Of a stretch of 58,950 nt of DNA, positions 24,070 to 33,597 are shown piece by piece (the first letter of the stretch is position 1; each line of letters opens with the position of its first letter). Under the pieces are notes generated by a model, which worked only from the letters and a program-made list of their open reading frames with translations, was not told where the DNA came from and did not search any database. Source of the stretch: Bacteroidales bacterium (GTDB lineage Bacteria > Bacteroidota > Bacteroidia > Bacteroidales > P3); the NCBI GenBank assembly GCA_024400545.1, contig JAKSMO010000005.1, forward strand, positions 1 through 58,950. The letters are read 5' to 3'. The position numbers and the translations under genes were made by a program.

Positions 24070-26925
24070 CTATTGGACTAATATTTTCACGGGTTTTTGG
24101 TTACCGACTTTGATGATGTATATGCCTTGGTGGGGGAGTTGGAATGTGGCATTATGCGGATGGTGGGCATCGGCGCTTTGGATGTGGCGTCCCATCACGT
24201 CGTAGATGTGGATAGCCTCGTTGTCGGCACCTTGGATGGTGATGCGCAACTGCTGGCTGAGAACCACAAATCCGGCGGGTTGGCTGATGTTGTCGATACC
24301 TACTGTGGGTGTGTGGAAGAAGGCGATGAAGATAGAGTCGGTGGTAAGCGTAATTTGGCGGGGATTCTCCATGCTACCGTCTTGCCAGCCACCAAATTCT
24401 ATACCGTTTTTGGGGAAGGCTTGGATGGTGATGGTGGAGTTGACGGGGTAAAGGCCTTCGCCGGCAACGTTGCCCATCTGGTCGTTGCTGGAGATTATGC
24501 ATGCATACACTTGGCCGTCGTAGATTGGGCATCCTGCAAATTTCATATTGGGGCGGATGTATGAGCGGTTGCGAGTGCCGGTGATGCTGTCTTGTTCGGG
24601 GCCGATGTTGGAGCTATTGGAATAAACGAGCACCATCTTCTCATCGGTATTGTGGGTGTAGAATTTCTGTGCGGCACGGGCGGGGGAGTTAGAGTTGTCG
24701 TCGATGGCAACAAGCAGATTGTCAGTACCGTTATATTGGAAAGGTGTTTGCAGAATAATATCATTCCATCCTTTGTTGAAAGTGAGAGGACCTTCGTACA
24801 CAAGTGTCAGTTCGTTTACGGGAACAGGCTGTGCAGAGTCGTTGAAGAAAGCCAAGGATGTATGAGCCAGGTAGATAGAACAGTTCTCTTTGTTGAGCAC
24901 CGAGGTATGTGCGTAATGCATACTCAGGGAGTTGATGATTTTGGCATTGGAAAGTTCGTTGGCCGAGTAAATCATCTGGGCATAGTTGTATTTTTGGTTG
25001 TTCTCGAAAGGAACGCCCAAGTGCTCTTCGGTGGTGTACCAGCCCACAGTGTCGATGGTGGCGTTGTTGCACGACTGGGTGTGGAAATTGAGCGACAGAG
25101 AGTTTTTGCTGCTGTCGGCATAGCTGTTGGCGGCCTGTCGGTCGTAGAGTGCGCGAACATGCCATTCGTAGGTGGTGTTGCTTGCCAAGCCGGTGAGGGT
25201 GATGTGGTTGGTATTGGTAAAACGAACGGTGTATTCGTCGTTGCTTTCGGCCTCACGATAATACACGCTATAGGCCTCGCCAATGCCCTGCCATGTGAGC
25301 GATGCTGTACCGGTGGTGATGCGCTGGTTTGTCAGCTCGGCAGGTGCGGTGCGATTGGTGTAACGGAACGAGCAAGTGTTGCCAGGGCTGCTGATGCCGG
25401 AGATGGCAAAAGTGTAGTCGCGAGTGCCGTCGCAGAGGTAGGGATAGGAGTCGGACGTGGAGGGTGAGAATTCGTTGCGGCCACGGTTGGGGTTAAAATA
25501 GGCCTCGGCTAATGAACCCTGTTCGTCGTCGGAATGGCTGCCCGGACGGAATACCCACACTTCGTTATAGCCATAGGCTCCATCCCAGTTGGAGTTGCCC
25601 GACTCGGACACGTTGACGCGATAGATGATGAGTCCGCGACCGGGTAATTTGGATTCGAACAGCTCGTTATTATCGCGATATTCAACCACATAAAACTGGT
25701 CGGGGGCGGCACTGGGGAAACGCAGGGCCATATTGCCAGGTATGCTGTCGGCTACAGAAGAAAGGGTGTAAACACCGGGAGTGGTGACAAGAGGAATAGA
25801 GTCGAGCCAATTGCCATAGCGGTATTTGATCCATGCGGTGGAGTGCTGGGGCGGACGCTGGTTGGTGGCCATGAGATCCCAAATGCCAACGGGCGAAATT
25901 TCGGTGCCAGTATTGTAGTGATAGAGGTCGGGGGCTCCCAACGAGTGTGATAGCTCGTGGCAGAAAGTGCTGGTGCCAAAATATTCATCGCCAGCGCCTT
26001 CGATAGCCAGATTGAAGGTATTGATACGTTTACCGTTCAGAAAAACCTGACGGTCGTAAAGGTTAAACTTATGCGGCCACAGCAAGTCGTTCCAGTTGCC
26101 GGTGGCACCGCGCACCACAAAGTTTACGTTGTCGATATCACCGTCGTTGTTGCAGTCGAGGTTGTAGGAATCAGGCACGGGCGAATTGGCATTGATCCAA
26201 TTAATGGCATTCTCCAACAAGTCGAACTCTCGCTGATTGCGATCGCGATAGGTGTAGCCAATGGGGTTGTTTTCGCTATAAGGCTCGTAATAGGCACGCG
26301 GATGGCTGTCCTGGTAAGAAATGATTGTGTTGCCTTCGGGATTGGGGGCGTAGTATGTGTGGACAAAGATCTGGTTGTAGGATGCCTTTTTGAAGTAGTT
26401 GTAAACCGACACGGCCGAATTGTGCGATGAGTCGCTGAACATTTGATCGACATAAGATAGTGGACGCGAATAGTTTGAGTCGTCGGAAAAACGAAGGAAG
26501 ATGACCAGGTTGGTGAAATCGCCATGGTTACGGTCGGATGACTTGGACTGCGCGGTGCGGTATTGTTCGGGGATTTCCCACGATTTCTGCAACTCTTTAT
26601 ATTCCTGCTTAGAGATAGAAAGTCCGGGCGTAAGACCGACTGATGCAGGGGTGACTGTGTTGAAAACGTAGGAGGAGGGCTGGATGCTTCCTGCCTTGTC
26701 TGATTGGGCATAAACCCAATAGCCGGCGTTGTTGATCATGAGGGTGTAATTGTCGGCATCGTGGTAGCGATGATAGTACTCGTCGCCGGTGACATAAATA
26801 TGGATAGTGTCGCCATTGGGCTGCACGCGAACCAACGGCATTTTCTCAACATACACAGCATAAACGCTGTTGGCTACTAATAGCACAAATGCAAAAAATG
26901 TTGTTTTTAAGATGTGTTTCATCAA
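24070..26925 (-). CDS. Secreted M6-type metalloprotease with T9SS sorting domain
   Basis: The 951-residue protein has a signal peptide (two candidate ATGs, 26925 and 26922). The M6 immune-inhibitor-A-like catalytic domain (about 140-420) carries the zinc motif HELSHSLGAPD (HExxHxxGxxD), with NFVVRG and GIWDLMA nearby as in this family. A fibronectin-III-like domain follows (about 540-610, TTGTASLTWQGIG to TTYEWHVRALYD), then a beta domain with EFGGWQDGS. The last 75 residues form a type-A T9SS sorting domain (IYDVMGRHIQ, GIYIIKVGNQKPVKILVQ). It should be exported through the type IX system and anchored or released. It is the last gene of a long minus-strand run, 14 bases after the MATE gene, and is followed by a strong terminator. 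Confidence 0.9.
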   Translation of the reverse strand: MMKHILKTTFFAFVLLVANSVYAVYVEKMPLVRVQPNGDTIHIYVTGDEYYHRYHDADNYTLMINNAGYWVYAQSDKAGSIQPSSYVFNTVTPASVGLTPGLSISKQEYKELQKSWEIPEQYRTAQSKSSDRNHGDFTNLVIFLRFSDDSNYSRPLSYVDQMFSDSSHNSAVSVYNYFKKASYNQIFVHTYYAPNPEGNTIISYQDSHPRAYYEPYSENNPIGYTYRDRNQREFDLLENAINWINANSPVPDSYNLDCNNDGDIDNVNFVVRGATGNWNDLLWPHKFNLYDRQVFLNGKRINTFNLAIEGAGDEYFGTSTFCHELSHSLGAPDLYHYNTGTEISPVGIWDLMATNQRPPQHSTAWIKYRYGNWLDSIPLVTTPGVYTLSSVADSIPGNMALRFPSAAPDQFYVVEYRDNNELFESKLPGRGLIIYRVNVSESGNSNWDGAYGYNEVWVFRPGSHSDDEQGSLAEAYFNPNRGRNEFSPSTSDSYPYLCDGTRDYTFAISGISSPGNTCSFRYTNRTAPAELTNQRITTGTASLTWQGIGEAYSVYYREAESNDEYTVRFTNTNHITLTGLASNTTYEWHVRALYDRQAANSYADSSKNSLSLNFHTQSCNNATIDTVGWYTTEEHLGVPFENNQKYNYAQMIYSANELSNAKIINSLSMHYAHTSVLNKENCSIYLAHTSLAFFNDSAQPVPVNELTLVYEGPLTFNKGWNDIILQTPFQYNGTDNLLVAIDDNSNSPARAAQKFYTHNTDEKMVLVYSNSSNIGPEQDSITGTRNRSYIRPNMKFAGCPIYDGQVYACIISSNDQMGNVAGEGLYPVNSTITIQAFPKNGIEFGGWQDGSMENPRQITLTTDSIFIAFFHTPTVGIDNISQPAGFVVLSQQLRITIQGADNEAIHIYDVMGRHIQSADAHHPHNATFQLPHQGIYIIKVGNQKPVKILVQ

Positions 26926-26939
26926 ATAGTGTTTATTTG

Positions 26940-28319
26940 TTATTTTATTTTTGCGTAAACTGATTTCTTAAGACTTAGGGCCTGCAATATTCCGCGCAAG
27001 GCCAGATAGACCATAAAGGCGGTCCAGAGTATGTTGTTTAATATAAATGGATCGGGTTGGGTGTGTCCGACGGCGTAGGCCAGTGGACGCCCCAAGAAAT
27101 AAACGGCAAAGAATGCTGCCGATGCAATGAACATGCAGTTGCGCATTGTGCGCGAGGCTGTGGCTCCGATAAATATGCCGTCGAAAAGGAATGCCGAAAA
27201 GCCGCAAATGGGAATAATCAGTGTCCAGAACATATAGGGTTGAGCCCCTTGAATGACAGAAGGCTCGTCGCTGAACAGCGAGAGGAAGCTGTTGCCGCTA
27301 ATGGCATATATGGCGGTAAAGAGAACGGTGAGTATGACACCCCAAACCAACAGTAGCCGCACCGACAGCCGCAGCGATTTAGCATCGCGGGCACCGATAT
27401 ATCTGCCCACGAGCGATTCGCCGGCATAGGCAAACCCGTCCATGATATAGCTGAACAGGGTGCAGAACTGGAGCAGCAGCGCGTCGATGGCCAGCACGTC
27501 GGAACTGATATGTGCACTGGCTGCCGTGATAAATGTGAAAACTGTGGAGAGGCACACGGTGCGGAGGAATATGTCGCCATTCACTTTGAAGAACTGGCGC
27601 ATCTCATTCCAGCGGAGGGTTTCAGCCAAGAGGAGGCGTACTTTCTCTTTGGCGCTGATTGTGGCCTCGGTATAATAGTTTGCAAAAATGTTTCCGTATT
27701 TATGAAATAAGAAATAGATGCCCACGGCCAGTCCGCTATACTGTGCGATAACGGTGCCTAAGGCAACACCTCGTATGCCCCAATGGAGCACCAACACAAA
27801 GAGTAGGCTGCAGATGATGTTGACAATGTTGAGGAAGATGGCTATCCACATAGGCAGACGTGAGTTCTGCATGCCTATAAACCAGCCTTTGACAGCATAG
27901 AGTCCCAAAGTGGCTGGCGCGGCCCAGATGCGCACAAAGAAATAGGCTAGGGCCAAATGAATGATATTGGGGTCGTTGTCAACTTGGAAAATTAGTTGCG
28001 ACACCCGGCTGATGGGCCATTGGAGCAAGATGAGCATGAGGGCCACTGCCAAGGCAATGACGATGGCTCGTATGAAGATGCGCACAGCTTCGCGCATATC
28101 CTGAGCTCCAAAGGCTTGAGCGGTGAAACCGCTTGTGCCCATGCGCAGGAACCCAAAGTTCCAATATATGAGATTGAAAATTTGGGTTCCGATGGCAATG
28201 GCACCAATGTGTGCGGCACTGAGATGCCCCACAATAGCCATATCAACCATGCCCAATAAGGGCACGGTGATATTGGTTATTATATTAGGAATAGCTAATC
28301 CTAAAATGCGTTTGTTCAT
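26940..28319 (-). CDS. MATE-family efflux transporter
   Basis: A 459-residue membrane protein of about 12 helices, the standard MATE size. The N-terminus LAIPNIITNITVPLLGMVDMAI with the following GHLSAAHIGAIAIGTQIFNL is characteristic, as is the internal repeat around residue 235-300 (ISSDVLAIDALLLQF, YAGESLVGRYIGARD). It exchanges Na+ or H+ for organic cations or drugs; the DinF-like branch is the closest I can name. It lies 9 bases after the Omp28-like gene and 14 before the metalloprotease gene, so it is cotranscribed with envelope and secretion genes. The substrate cannot be read from sequence. Confidence 0.93.
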   Translation of the reverse strand: MNKRILGLAIPNIITNITVPLLGMVDMAIVGHLSAAHIGAIAIGTQIFNLIYWNFGFLRMGTSGFTAQAFGAQDMREAVRIFIRAIVIALAVALMLILLQWPISRVSQLIFQVDNDPNIIHLALAYFFVRIWAAPATLGLYAVKGWFIGMQNSRLPMWIAIFLNIVNIICSLLFVLVLHWGIRGVALGTVIAQYSGLAVGIYFLFHKYGNIFANYYTEATISAKEKVRLLLAETLRWNEMRQFFKVNGDIFLRTVCLSTVFTFITAASAHISSDVLAIDALLLQFCTLFSYIMDGFAYAGESLVGRYIGARDAKSLRLSVRLLLVWGVILTVLFTAIYAISGNSFLSLFSDEPSVIQGAQPYMFWTLIIPICGFSAFLFDGIFIGATASRTMRNCMFIASAAFFAVYFLGRPLAYAVGHTQPDPFILNNILWTAFMVYLALRGILQALSLKKSVYAKIK

Positions 28320-28328
28320 GCGTAAGGA

Positions 28329-29165
28329 TTAGAGGAGTTCGCACTCGCAGGAGTTGATGATCTGGCGGGTGGCTTTGTTGGAGACAAAGGCTACGAGGTG
28401 GCAGTTGGCGGGAACGCACTCGCTGCGGAGTTTAAAATTGAGGCGTACCATACGCTTGGTTCCCTGCTTGCCGTCGGCATCAACGTCGATGCCCCAGGCG
28501 TCGGTGACGATGTCGCGGAGGACGTGGTTCTGCTCGTAGTTCTCGATTTCTCTCTCGCCATGCGACTGGGTGGTGTAGATTTTGTCTTCAATAACGAGAA
28601 GGGTGAGGGTGAGATCTTCAGTGACGTTCTGTGCGAATCCCAGACGAATGATGGCATAGTAGTTGTCTTCATCGTTTCCGCTGGTGATGAGCATGTTGAT
28701 CTTAGACTCCTGGTTGATGATAGCCTCGATGCGGTCGTCCAAACCGCTGGTGGGGGTGAAGAGGTCGGCGGTATTGCGATTGACCATGGCGGCAGGGAGG
28801 CCGGTGGAACCGATGAATTCGTCGAACCAGATATTGCCCTTCTCTGTGCGGAGGTCGGGGTCTTTGCCAAAGGGGCGGCCGAAATTGTTGTTGGCGTGGA
28901 TGGCGGCAACAACTATGGCATCGCCATATTTTTCAGAAGCTCTGTGGATGGCCTCGTCGGCATCGGGGCAGTTGACGCAGCGTACGCCGGTGTATTTCTC
29001 AATAAAGGCGCGCTGGACGTTGGGGATATCGGCATCGCTATCGTACCAATTGCCGTTGGCGCCGGCAAAGATGACAAATTTGCCGTTGTCCTCTTCGATT
29101 TTGTCGCATGCGGCAAACATCAGTGCCACAGCTGCAAGGAGTGAAAATATTCTAATCTTTTTCAT
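28329..29165 (-). CDS. Omp28-related outer-membrane lipoprotein, thioredoxin-like
   Basis: I start at the ATG at 29165 (MKKIRIFSLLAAVALMFAAC), which yields a lipoprotein signal with lipobox FAAC; an upstream ATG adds 12 residues without effect on the signal. The 278-residue product is Omp28-like. Its first half has a thioredoxin-like fold with TGVRCVNCPDADEAI (CVNC at the position of the redox CxxC, near residue 61) and VVAAIHANN. The second half is a beta domain (NYYAIIRLGFAQ, HVLRDIVTDAWG). It may be a surface redox protein. It is the last member of a TlpA, DUF6029, Omp28 set on one strand, 47 bases after DUF6029. Confidence 0.85.
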   Translation of the reverse strand: MKKIRIFSLLAAVALMFAACDKIEEDNGKFVIFAGANGNWYDSDADIPNVQRAFIEKYTGVRCVNCPDADEAIHRASEKYGDAIVVAAIHANNNFGRPFGKDPDLRTEKGNIWFDEFIGSTGLPAAMVNRNTADLFTPTSGLDDRIEAIINQESKINMLITSGNDEDNYYAIIRLGFAQNVTEDLTLTLLVIEDKIYTTQSHGEREIENYEQNHVLRDIVTDAWGIDVDADGKQGTKRMVRLNFKLRSECVPANCHLVAFVSNKATRQIINSCECELL

Positions 29166-29212
29166 TGTTTTACTATTTTGAAATGTAACTCTTCTAATCA
29201 CAGATCACTAAA

Positions 29213-30880
29213 TTAGAACGAAGTAGTCAGGCTGAAGGTGAGACCGTTGCTGGCAGGTACCTGGCGGCAGACACCACCGATGCAGAGCAGACCTTCGCGC
29301 TGTTTGCCGTAGCCGAGCTGGAAGCGGGTGGCGCCGTGGGTGTAGCCAACGCTGAGGTTGTAGTAGTTGCCGATACCGTCTTTGTAGGCATACTGGTCGC
29401 TGAGGGAGACAAACCATGCGCTGGTGAAGTTGTACTCGACCAGGCCCATGATCCAGTCGCCGCAACGTTTGTCGTCGACATCAGCAGTGTACTTGCTGTC
29501 GCTGCCCATCCATTCGACTTCGAAACGGAGCACGTTTTTCTTATTGACTTTCCAAGTCAGGTCGCCAACAACAACATGGTTGTGGTGGAGGTCGCCGTGA
29601 TGACCTTCAACGATGGGGTTGAAAATCTGGTAGCCATAGGTGCCGGTGAGTTTCAGCTTGGAGCTGAGTTTCTTGGCCACTTCGAGTGAGGCGTCGGAAT
29701 AGTAGAGCTCGCCAGGGTTGAGGCCATTGACTTCGTAGCCGAGGGTGCCGGCACCGCCGATGCGTGCGGCGTCGAGACCGGTGATGACGGAAGCGTTGAG
29801 GTGGATGTCGGTGCCGTATTTGCCACCGAGGAGGGTCTCTTTCTTAAACTTGTACATCAAGTCGCCCTGCAGTCCCATCTCGCCGGTGGTCTGGGTGGCG
29901 TAGGGGTACATGCTGAGGAAGGCGTAGGTGTGCTGCTTGGTGATGGCGGGAATGTAGTTGATGTAGAGCATCTCGCCACTCTCGCTGCGCACGGATTTGA
30001 AGCTCATGTTGTCCACGTATTTGGCCTGGATGTTGGCGCTGAGACCTTTCTGAGAATAGGTGAGGTTGAGCATGTGTGCCTGGCCATTGCGGTAGATGTA
30101 GTTGTTCATGATGCTGGGGTCCTGGCCTTTGAAAGCCGACTCGTACTGGAGGCCCCAGTTGCCGTAGCTCAGGTCGGCACGTACTGCGCCAGCACCCACA
30201 TTCAAGGGGAGATTGAGCTTATAGGCAGGGTTCGCGGGGTATGCGATGGTTTGGTCGTCCTGATATTTGCTAACGAAACCGGCACCCATAGTCAGACGCA
30301 GCTTGCTGTCGGCCATAGATTTGATAACGCTGTTCAGGTTCACCTCGCCGTCGATACCTCTCACGATACCGTCGCCGTATTCCCAGTAGTAGCGCTGCTT
30401 ACCGGCCAGTGCCTTGATGGTGACACCGTTCACGGGGCGGAAGGCTACGTTGAGACCCAGCAGCGAGTTGTCGAGACCCAGGTAGCGGTCCTCGTAGGCG
30501 CGGAGAATCATGCCGCTGCCGAACTGCTCGTAGAAGTTACCGGCGGTGACGCTGATGCGCTCGCCGTTGTAGGCCACAAAGTAGTTGGCAATGCCCTGGC
30601 CTTTGTATTTCATGTTGAAACCCAGCATAGGATTCTGATAAGCCTCAAAGCGCAGACCGGCACTGAAATCGCCGTTGGTGTACAGAATGTCGGCGCGGGC
30701 GTTCATAAGGAGTTTTTCGGGCACATCCTGTGCGCCGATAATGCTGTCGGCGCTGGAAATCTGACCGTCGAGCTGGATGTTGCCGGTAACGTGGCCACCC
30801 ATAATGCCCTGGGCGTTGGCACACATGGCTCCGCCCAACATCAAGGCCAGAAGGGAGATATGTTTGTGGTTGATTTTCAT
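29213..30880 (-). CDS. DUF6029-family outer-membrane beta-barrel protein
   Basis: The 555-residue protein has a signal peptide (HISLLALMLGGAMCANAQ) and then repeated short amphipathic strands of the beta-barrel type: ADILYTNGDFSAGLRFEAYQ, YFVAYNGERISVTAGNFYEQ, GLNVAFRPVNGVTIKALAGK and so on to the C-terminal aromatic residue (FSLTTSF), which is the usual outer-membrane insertion signal. It fits the Bacteroidota family DUF6029, which has no known function. It is placed between a TlpA-like thioredoxin and an Omp28-like lipoprotein, with gaps of 21 and 47 bases, which suggests a joint envelope role, possibly thiol-redox or metal related. Confidence 0.85.
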   Translation of the reverse strand: MKINHKHISLLALMLGGAMCANAQGIMGGHVTGNIQLDGQISSADSIIGAQDVPEKLLMNARADILYTNGDFSAGLRFEAYQNPMLGFNMKYKGQGIANYFVAYNGERISVTAGNFYEQFGSGMILRAYEDRYLGLDNSLLGLNVAFRPVNGVTIKALAGKQRYYWEYGDGIVRGIDGEVNLNSVIKSMADSKLRLTMGAGFVSKYQDDQTIAYPANPAYKLNLPLNVGAGAVRADLSYGNWGLQYESAFKGQDPSIMNNYIYRNGQAHMLNLTYSQKGLSANIQAKYVDNMSFKSVRSESGEMLYINYIPAITKQHTYAFLSMYPYATQTTGEMGLQGDLMYKFKKETLLGGKYGTDIHLNASVITGLDAARIGGAGTLGYEVNGLNPGELYYSDASLEVAKKLSSKLKLTGTYGYQIFNPIVEGHHGDLHHNHVVVGDLTWKVNKKNVLRFEVEWMGSDSKYTADVDDKRCGDWIMGLVEYNFTSAWFVSLSDQYAYKDGIGNYYNLSVGYTHGATRFQLGYGKQREGLLCIGGVCRQVPASNGLTFSLTTSF

Positions 30881-30901
30881 GTTAGTGGTATTGTTTTGTT
30901 A

Positions 30902-31408
30902 TTATTCGGCAGTTTCAGCTGCGGCCTTTTTAACAACTTCGAGGAGTTCTTCTTCGCTACCCTCAACGAAGGAGGTGTGCTGCCATACGATTTCGCCCTT
31001 GCCATTTACCACAAAGGTGTGGGGAACATTAACAACATTCATAGCGCGTTTGAAATCCTGATTCTGATCGATGTAAACTTCATATTCCCAACCGCTACCA
31101 TTAACGTGGGGCTTAACGCGGGAAGCGCTGCGAGCATCGTCGATAGAGATGGCGATCAGCTTTACGCCAGTTTCTGCCTGCCATTCCTCATAAACTTCCT
31201 TAATGGTGTTGAGCTCTCGGTTGCAGGGTTTGCACCAAGTGGCCCAAAAACTGATGATCATAGGCTTGCCATCATTCTGCAAAGCCGAGGTTTGAACGGA
31301 AGAGCCGTCAAGGGCCTTGATGGTGATGTTCTGGGGAAGTTGTGCGTTCTGAGCCAGAGCGATACCGGCCATGGTCATGCAGACCAGAGTGAGAAGGATC
31401 TTTTTCAT
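30902..31408 (-). CDS. TlpA/ResA-like periplasmic thioredoxin
   Basis: The 168-residue protein has a signal peptide (MKKILLTLVCMTMAGIALAQ) and a TlpA-like thioredoxin domain with the redox motif FWATWCKPCNREL (CxPC, near residue 60), the family's cis-Pro segment VVNVPHTFVVNGKG and the C-terminal helix. It reduces disulfides in the periplasm. It is the first gene of the TlpA, DUF6029, Omp28 set and lies 67 bases after the prenyl synthase gene, so an internal promoter is possible though I see no clear box. Confidence 0.93.
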   Translation of the reverse strand: MKKILLTLVCMTMAGIALAQNAQLPQNITIKALDGSSVQTSALQNDGKPMIISFWATWCKPCNRELNTIKEVYEEWQAETGVKLIAISIDDARSASRVKPHVNGSGWEYEVYIDQNQDFKRAMNVVNVPHTFVVNGKGEIVWQHTSFVEGSEEELLEVVKKAAAETAE

Positions 31409-31475
31409 GATTATTGATTTTAATTGTTTATTATTTTGTATTATTTACTATTTAATAATTGTATTGGCCGACGAA

Positions 31476-32291
31476 TTATCGCACAGGTTGGGGTGCCGAG
31501 GGCAGTACCAAGGCCAGCAGTGTGCGTTTGGCTTCGGAGTCGGGCAGCACGTCAAGGGCTTGCTGTGCCTTTTGCACATGCTCGTCAATAAGTGCCTGGG
31601 CCGAAGCTCCTTTGGGCAAGGCTACGTCGTGGTCGTTGTTGAAATCGTTGATGTCATCTCTGATCTGGAAAGCAATGCCATAATGATAGCCGAACTGACT
31701 CAAAGCTTTCACATACTCGTCGTTTTGTGGGCTGCCGAAAGCCAGTGCGCCAAACTGGCAGCAGGTGGACATCAGCGATGCCGTTTTGCTGCCTATAATA
31801 TTAATGTATGAGCTTTCCTTTATTTCTTTGTGTATGCTGGCCAGTTGCATCAGCTCGCCTTGGCACATCACTGCCACAGTCTGGCTAAGTGTTTCGGATG
31901 CCTGGGTGCAGTTGATTTCTTGAAGGATTGACATGACCTGTGCCAGGAAAAAGTCGCCACAAAGCACAGCCACCTGGTTGCTCCAACGGCGGCGCACAGA
32001 GTCGCGGTTGCGACGAGAGTCCGACTCGTCCACCACATCGTCGTGCATCAGCGATGCGTTGTGCAGCATTTCCACGGCTGTGGCCAGTTTTATGTGTTCT
32101 GGTGTCAAGTGTTGGCATGCCTTGGCCGATAGCAACACAAGCAGCGGACGCAGCTGTTTGCCGGGAAACTGGCCCAGGTATTCTACCACTTGGTCGAGGA
32201 GTTCCACATTGGTGGTAGTGCGGCGGCGATATTCTTCGCAGAATTGGTTGTATTCGTCAGTGACGGGTTTGCGTATTTGTTCTATAGTCAT
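31476..32291 (-). CDS. Polyprenyl (isoprenyl) diphosphate synthase, short form
   Basis: Both aspartate-rich motifs of trans-prenyltransferases are present: LMHDDVVDESDSRR (first DDxxD) and AFQIRDDINDF (second DDxxD). GKQLRPLLVLLSAKA is the substrate-binding lead-in. With 271 residues it is about 50 shorter than usual long-chain synthases such as IspB (around 320), mainly at the C-terminus. It makes an all-trans prenyl diphosphate for quinones or carriers; chain length cannot be told from the sequence. It follows the hotdog thioesterase by 8 bases in the rnhB-dapA unit. Confidence 0.9.
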   Translation of the reverse strand: MTIEQIRKPVTDEYNQFCEEYRRRTTTNVELLDQVVEYLGQFPGKQLRPLLVLLSAKACQHLTPEHIKLATAVEMLHNASLMHDDVVDESDSRRNRDSVRRRWSNQVAVLCGDFFLAQVMSILQEINCTQASETLSQTVAVMCQGELMQLASIHKEIKESSYINIIGSKTASLMSTCCQFGALAFGSPQNDEYVKALSQFGYHYGIAFQIRDDINDFNNDHDVALPKGASAQALIDEHVQKAQQALDVLPDSEAKRTLLALVLPSAPQPVR

Positions 32292-32299
32292 AGTGCGGT

Positions 32300-32716
32300 T
32301 TAGTTGATTCGCATACCGGTGGTGGTAATAATGGCGGCAAGGTTGTTGTTCTCGTCGGTAATGTTGATATTATATACACAGGTGGTTCGGCCTTGTTTCA
32401 CACAGGTAGATTTGGCCACCAAGGTATTACCTTTGGGTTGCGATAGATATTGAATGCTGCTGCTGAGCGATACCCAGGCCAGCTGGGCATCTTCGGCCAG
32501 GCGGTCACTATTAGCTGAGGCGGCAAAAGCCAGATCGGCCAAGGTGAACATCACACCGCCCATCACGGCTCCCAACGCATTGCGGTGTATGGGTGCCAGT
32601 GCGATGGAGCATTGGGCTGCATGTGCCTCCACCCAGTCTATTACCACATTTGTGGCCTCGGTAGCGTAGCGGTCGTTGGCAAATACCTCGCGTGCTTTAA
32701 GCGTTAAATTCGTCAT
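32300..32716 (-). CDS. PaaI-like hotdog-fold thioesterase
   Basis: The 138-residue protein matches the PaaI/YdiI hotdog family: the central HRNALGAVMGGVMFTLADLA contains the H-N-x-G-x-x-G-G motif with the catalytic acidic residue in the following helix (LAD), and the last strands are SSSIQYLSQPKGNTLVAKST. It hydrolyses acyl-CoA thioesters in the cytoplasm; the substrate is unknown. Its start (32716) overlaps the end of dapA by 20 bases, so translation is likely coupled. Stop and next start (prenyl synthase) are 8 bases apart. Confidence 0.88.
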   Translation of the reverse strand: MTNLTLKAREVFANDRYATEATNVVIDWVEAHAAQCSIALAPIHRNALGAVMGGVMFTLADLAFAASANSDRLAEDAQLAWVSLSSSIQYLSQPKGNTLVAKSTCVKQGRTTCVYNINITDENNNLAAIITTTGMRIN

Positions 32717-33581
32717 AAAGAGAGGATATTTTGTTGTAAAGCTGTTTGCTCGATTTCACCAAAGGCATACGCAGGTTGTTGCTGATCTGACCCTGGATTT
32801 CGAGCAAGGCCTTGATGCCGGTGGGGTTGCCTTCGTCAAAAATAGCGTTCATCAAAGGCAGCATACGGAAATGCAGGGGCAGTGCCTTCTTTTGGTCGCC
32901 CTTGAGCGCATATTTCACCATGGCCGACATCTCTTTGGGCAATGCGTTGGCCAAAACGGAGATCACACCCGAAGCACCCATCGTGATCATGGGATAGGTG
33001 AGTGAGTCGTCGCCAGAAATGACCATGAATTTCTCAGGCTTGTTGCGCAAAATCTGCATCACTTGGGCTATGTTGCCCGAAGCCTCTTTGATGCCGATAA
33101 TGTTGGGGCACTCTTCGGCCAGTTGCAGTGTGGTTTCGGCCTGCATGTTCACGCCTGTGCGTCCGGGCACGTTGTAGAGAACCACGGGCACTGGCGATGC
33201 GTCGGCTATTTGTTTGAAATGCTGTGCCAGGCCACGCTGGTTGGGCTTGTTGTAATAGGGTGCTACAGAGAGGATGCCGCTAATGCCGTCAAAATTTGTA
33301 TTGGCAATAGCGTCGCGCACAGCCAAGGTGTTGTTACCGCCCAAACCCAGCATGATGGGGCAACGGCCGCCGGCACTCTCCACAATGAAATCTTGCAGCG
33401 CATGACGCTCGGTGTCGGTCATAGTGGCGGCTTCGCTGGTGGTGCCTAAGGCCACTATATAGTTGGCACCGCCCTCAATGATATTGTTGATGAGCGTTTC
33501 CAAACGACTAAAATCTATCGTTTCTTGTTTTCTGAATGGAGTCACTAGTGCGACACCTGTTCCGATAAAAGGATTTTTCAT
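32697..33581 (-). CDS. dapA: 4-hydroxy-tetrahydrodipicolinate synthase
   Basis: The 294-residue length is standard. Visible are the active-site Thr pair (VALGTTSEAATMT), the Tyr in VLYNVPGRTGVNM and the Schiff-base lysine in IGIKEASGN. It condenses pyruvate with aspartate semialdehyde, the first committed step to diaminopimelate for lysine and peptidoglycan. It sits between a DUF6913 gene (16 bases upstream) and the thioesterase gene (overlapping). No other dap genes are here. Confidence 0.96.
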   Translation of the reverse strand: MKNPFIGTGVALVTPFRKQETIDFSRLETLINNIIEGGANYIVALGTTSEAATMTDTERHALQDFIVESAGGRCPIMLGLGGNNTLAVRDAIANTNFDGISGILSVAPYYNKPNQRGLAQHFKQIADASPVPVVLYNVPGRTGVNMQAETTLQLAEECPNIIGIKEASGNIAQVMQILRNKPEKFMVISGDDSLTYPMITMGASGVISVLANALPKEMSAMVKYALKGDQKKALPLHFRMLPLMNAIFDEGNPTGIKALLEIQGQISNNLRMPLVKSSKQLYNKISSLYDEFNA

Positions 33582-33597
33582 ATATATATATACTATA

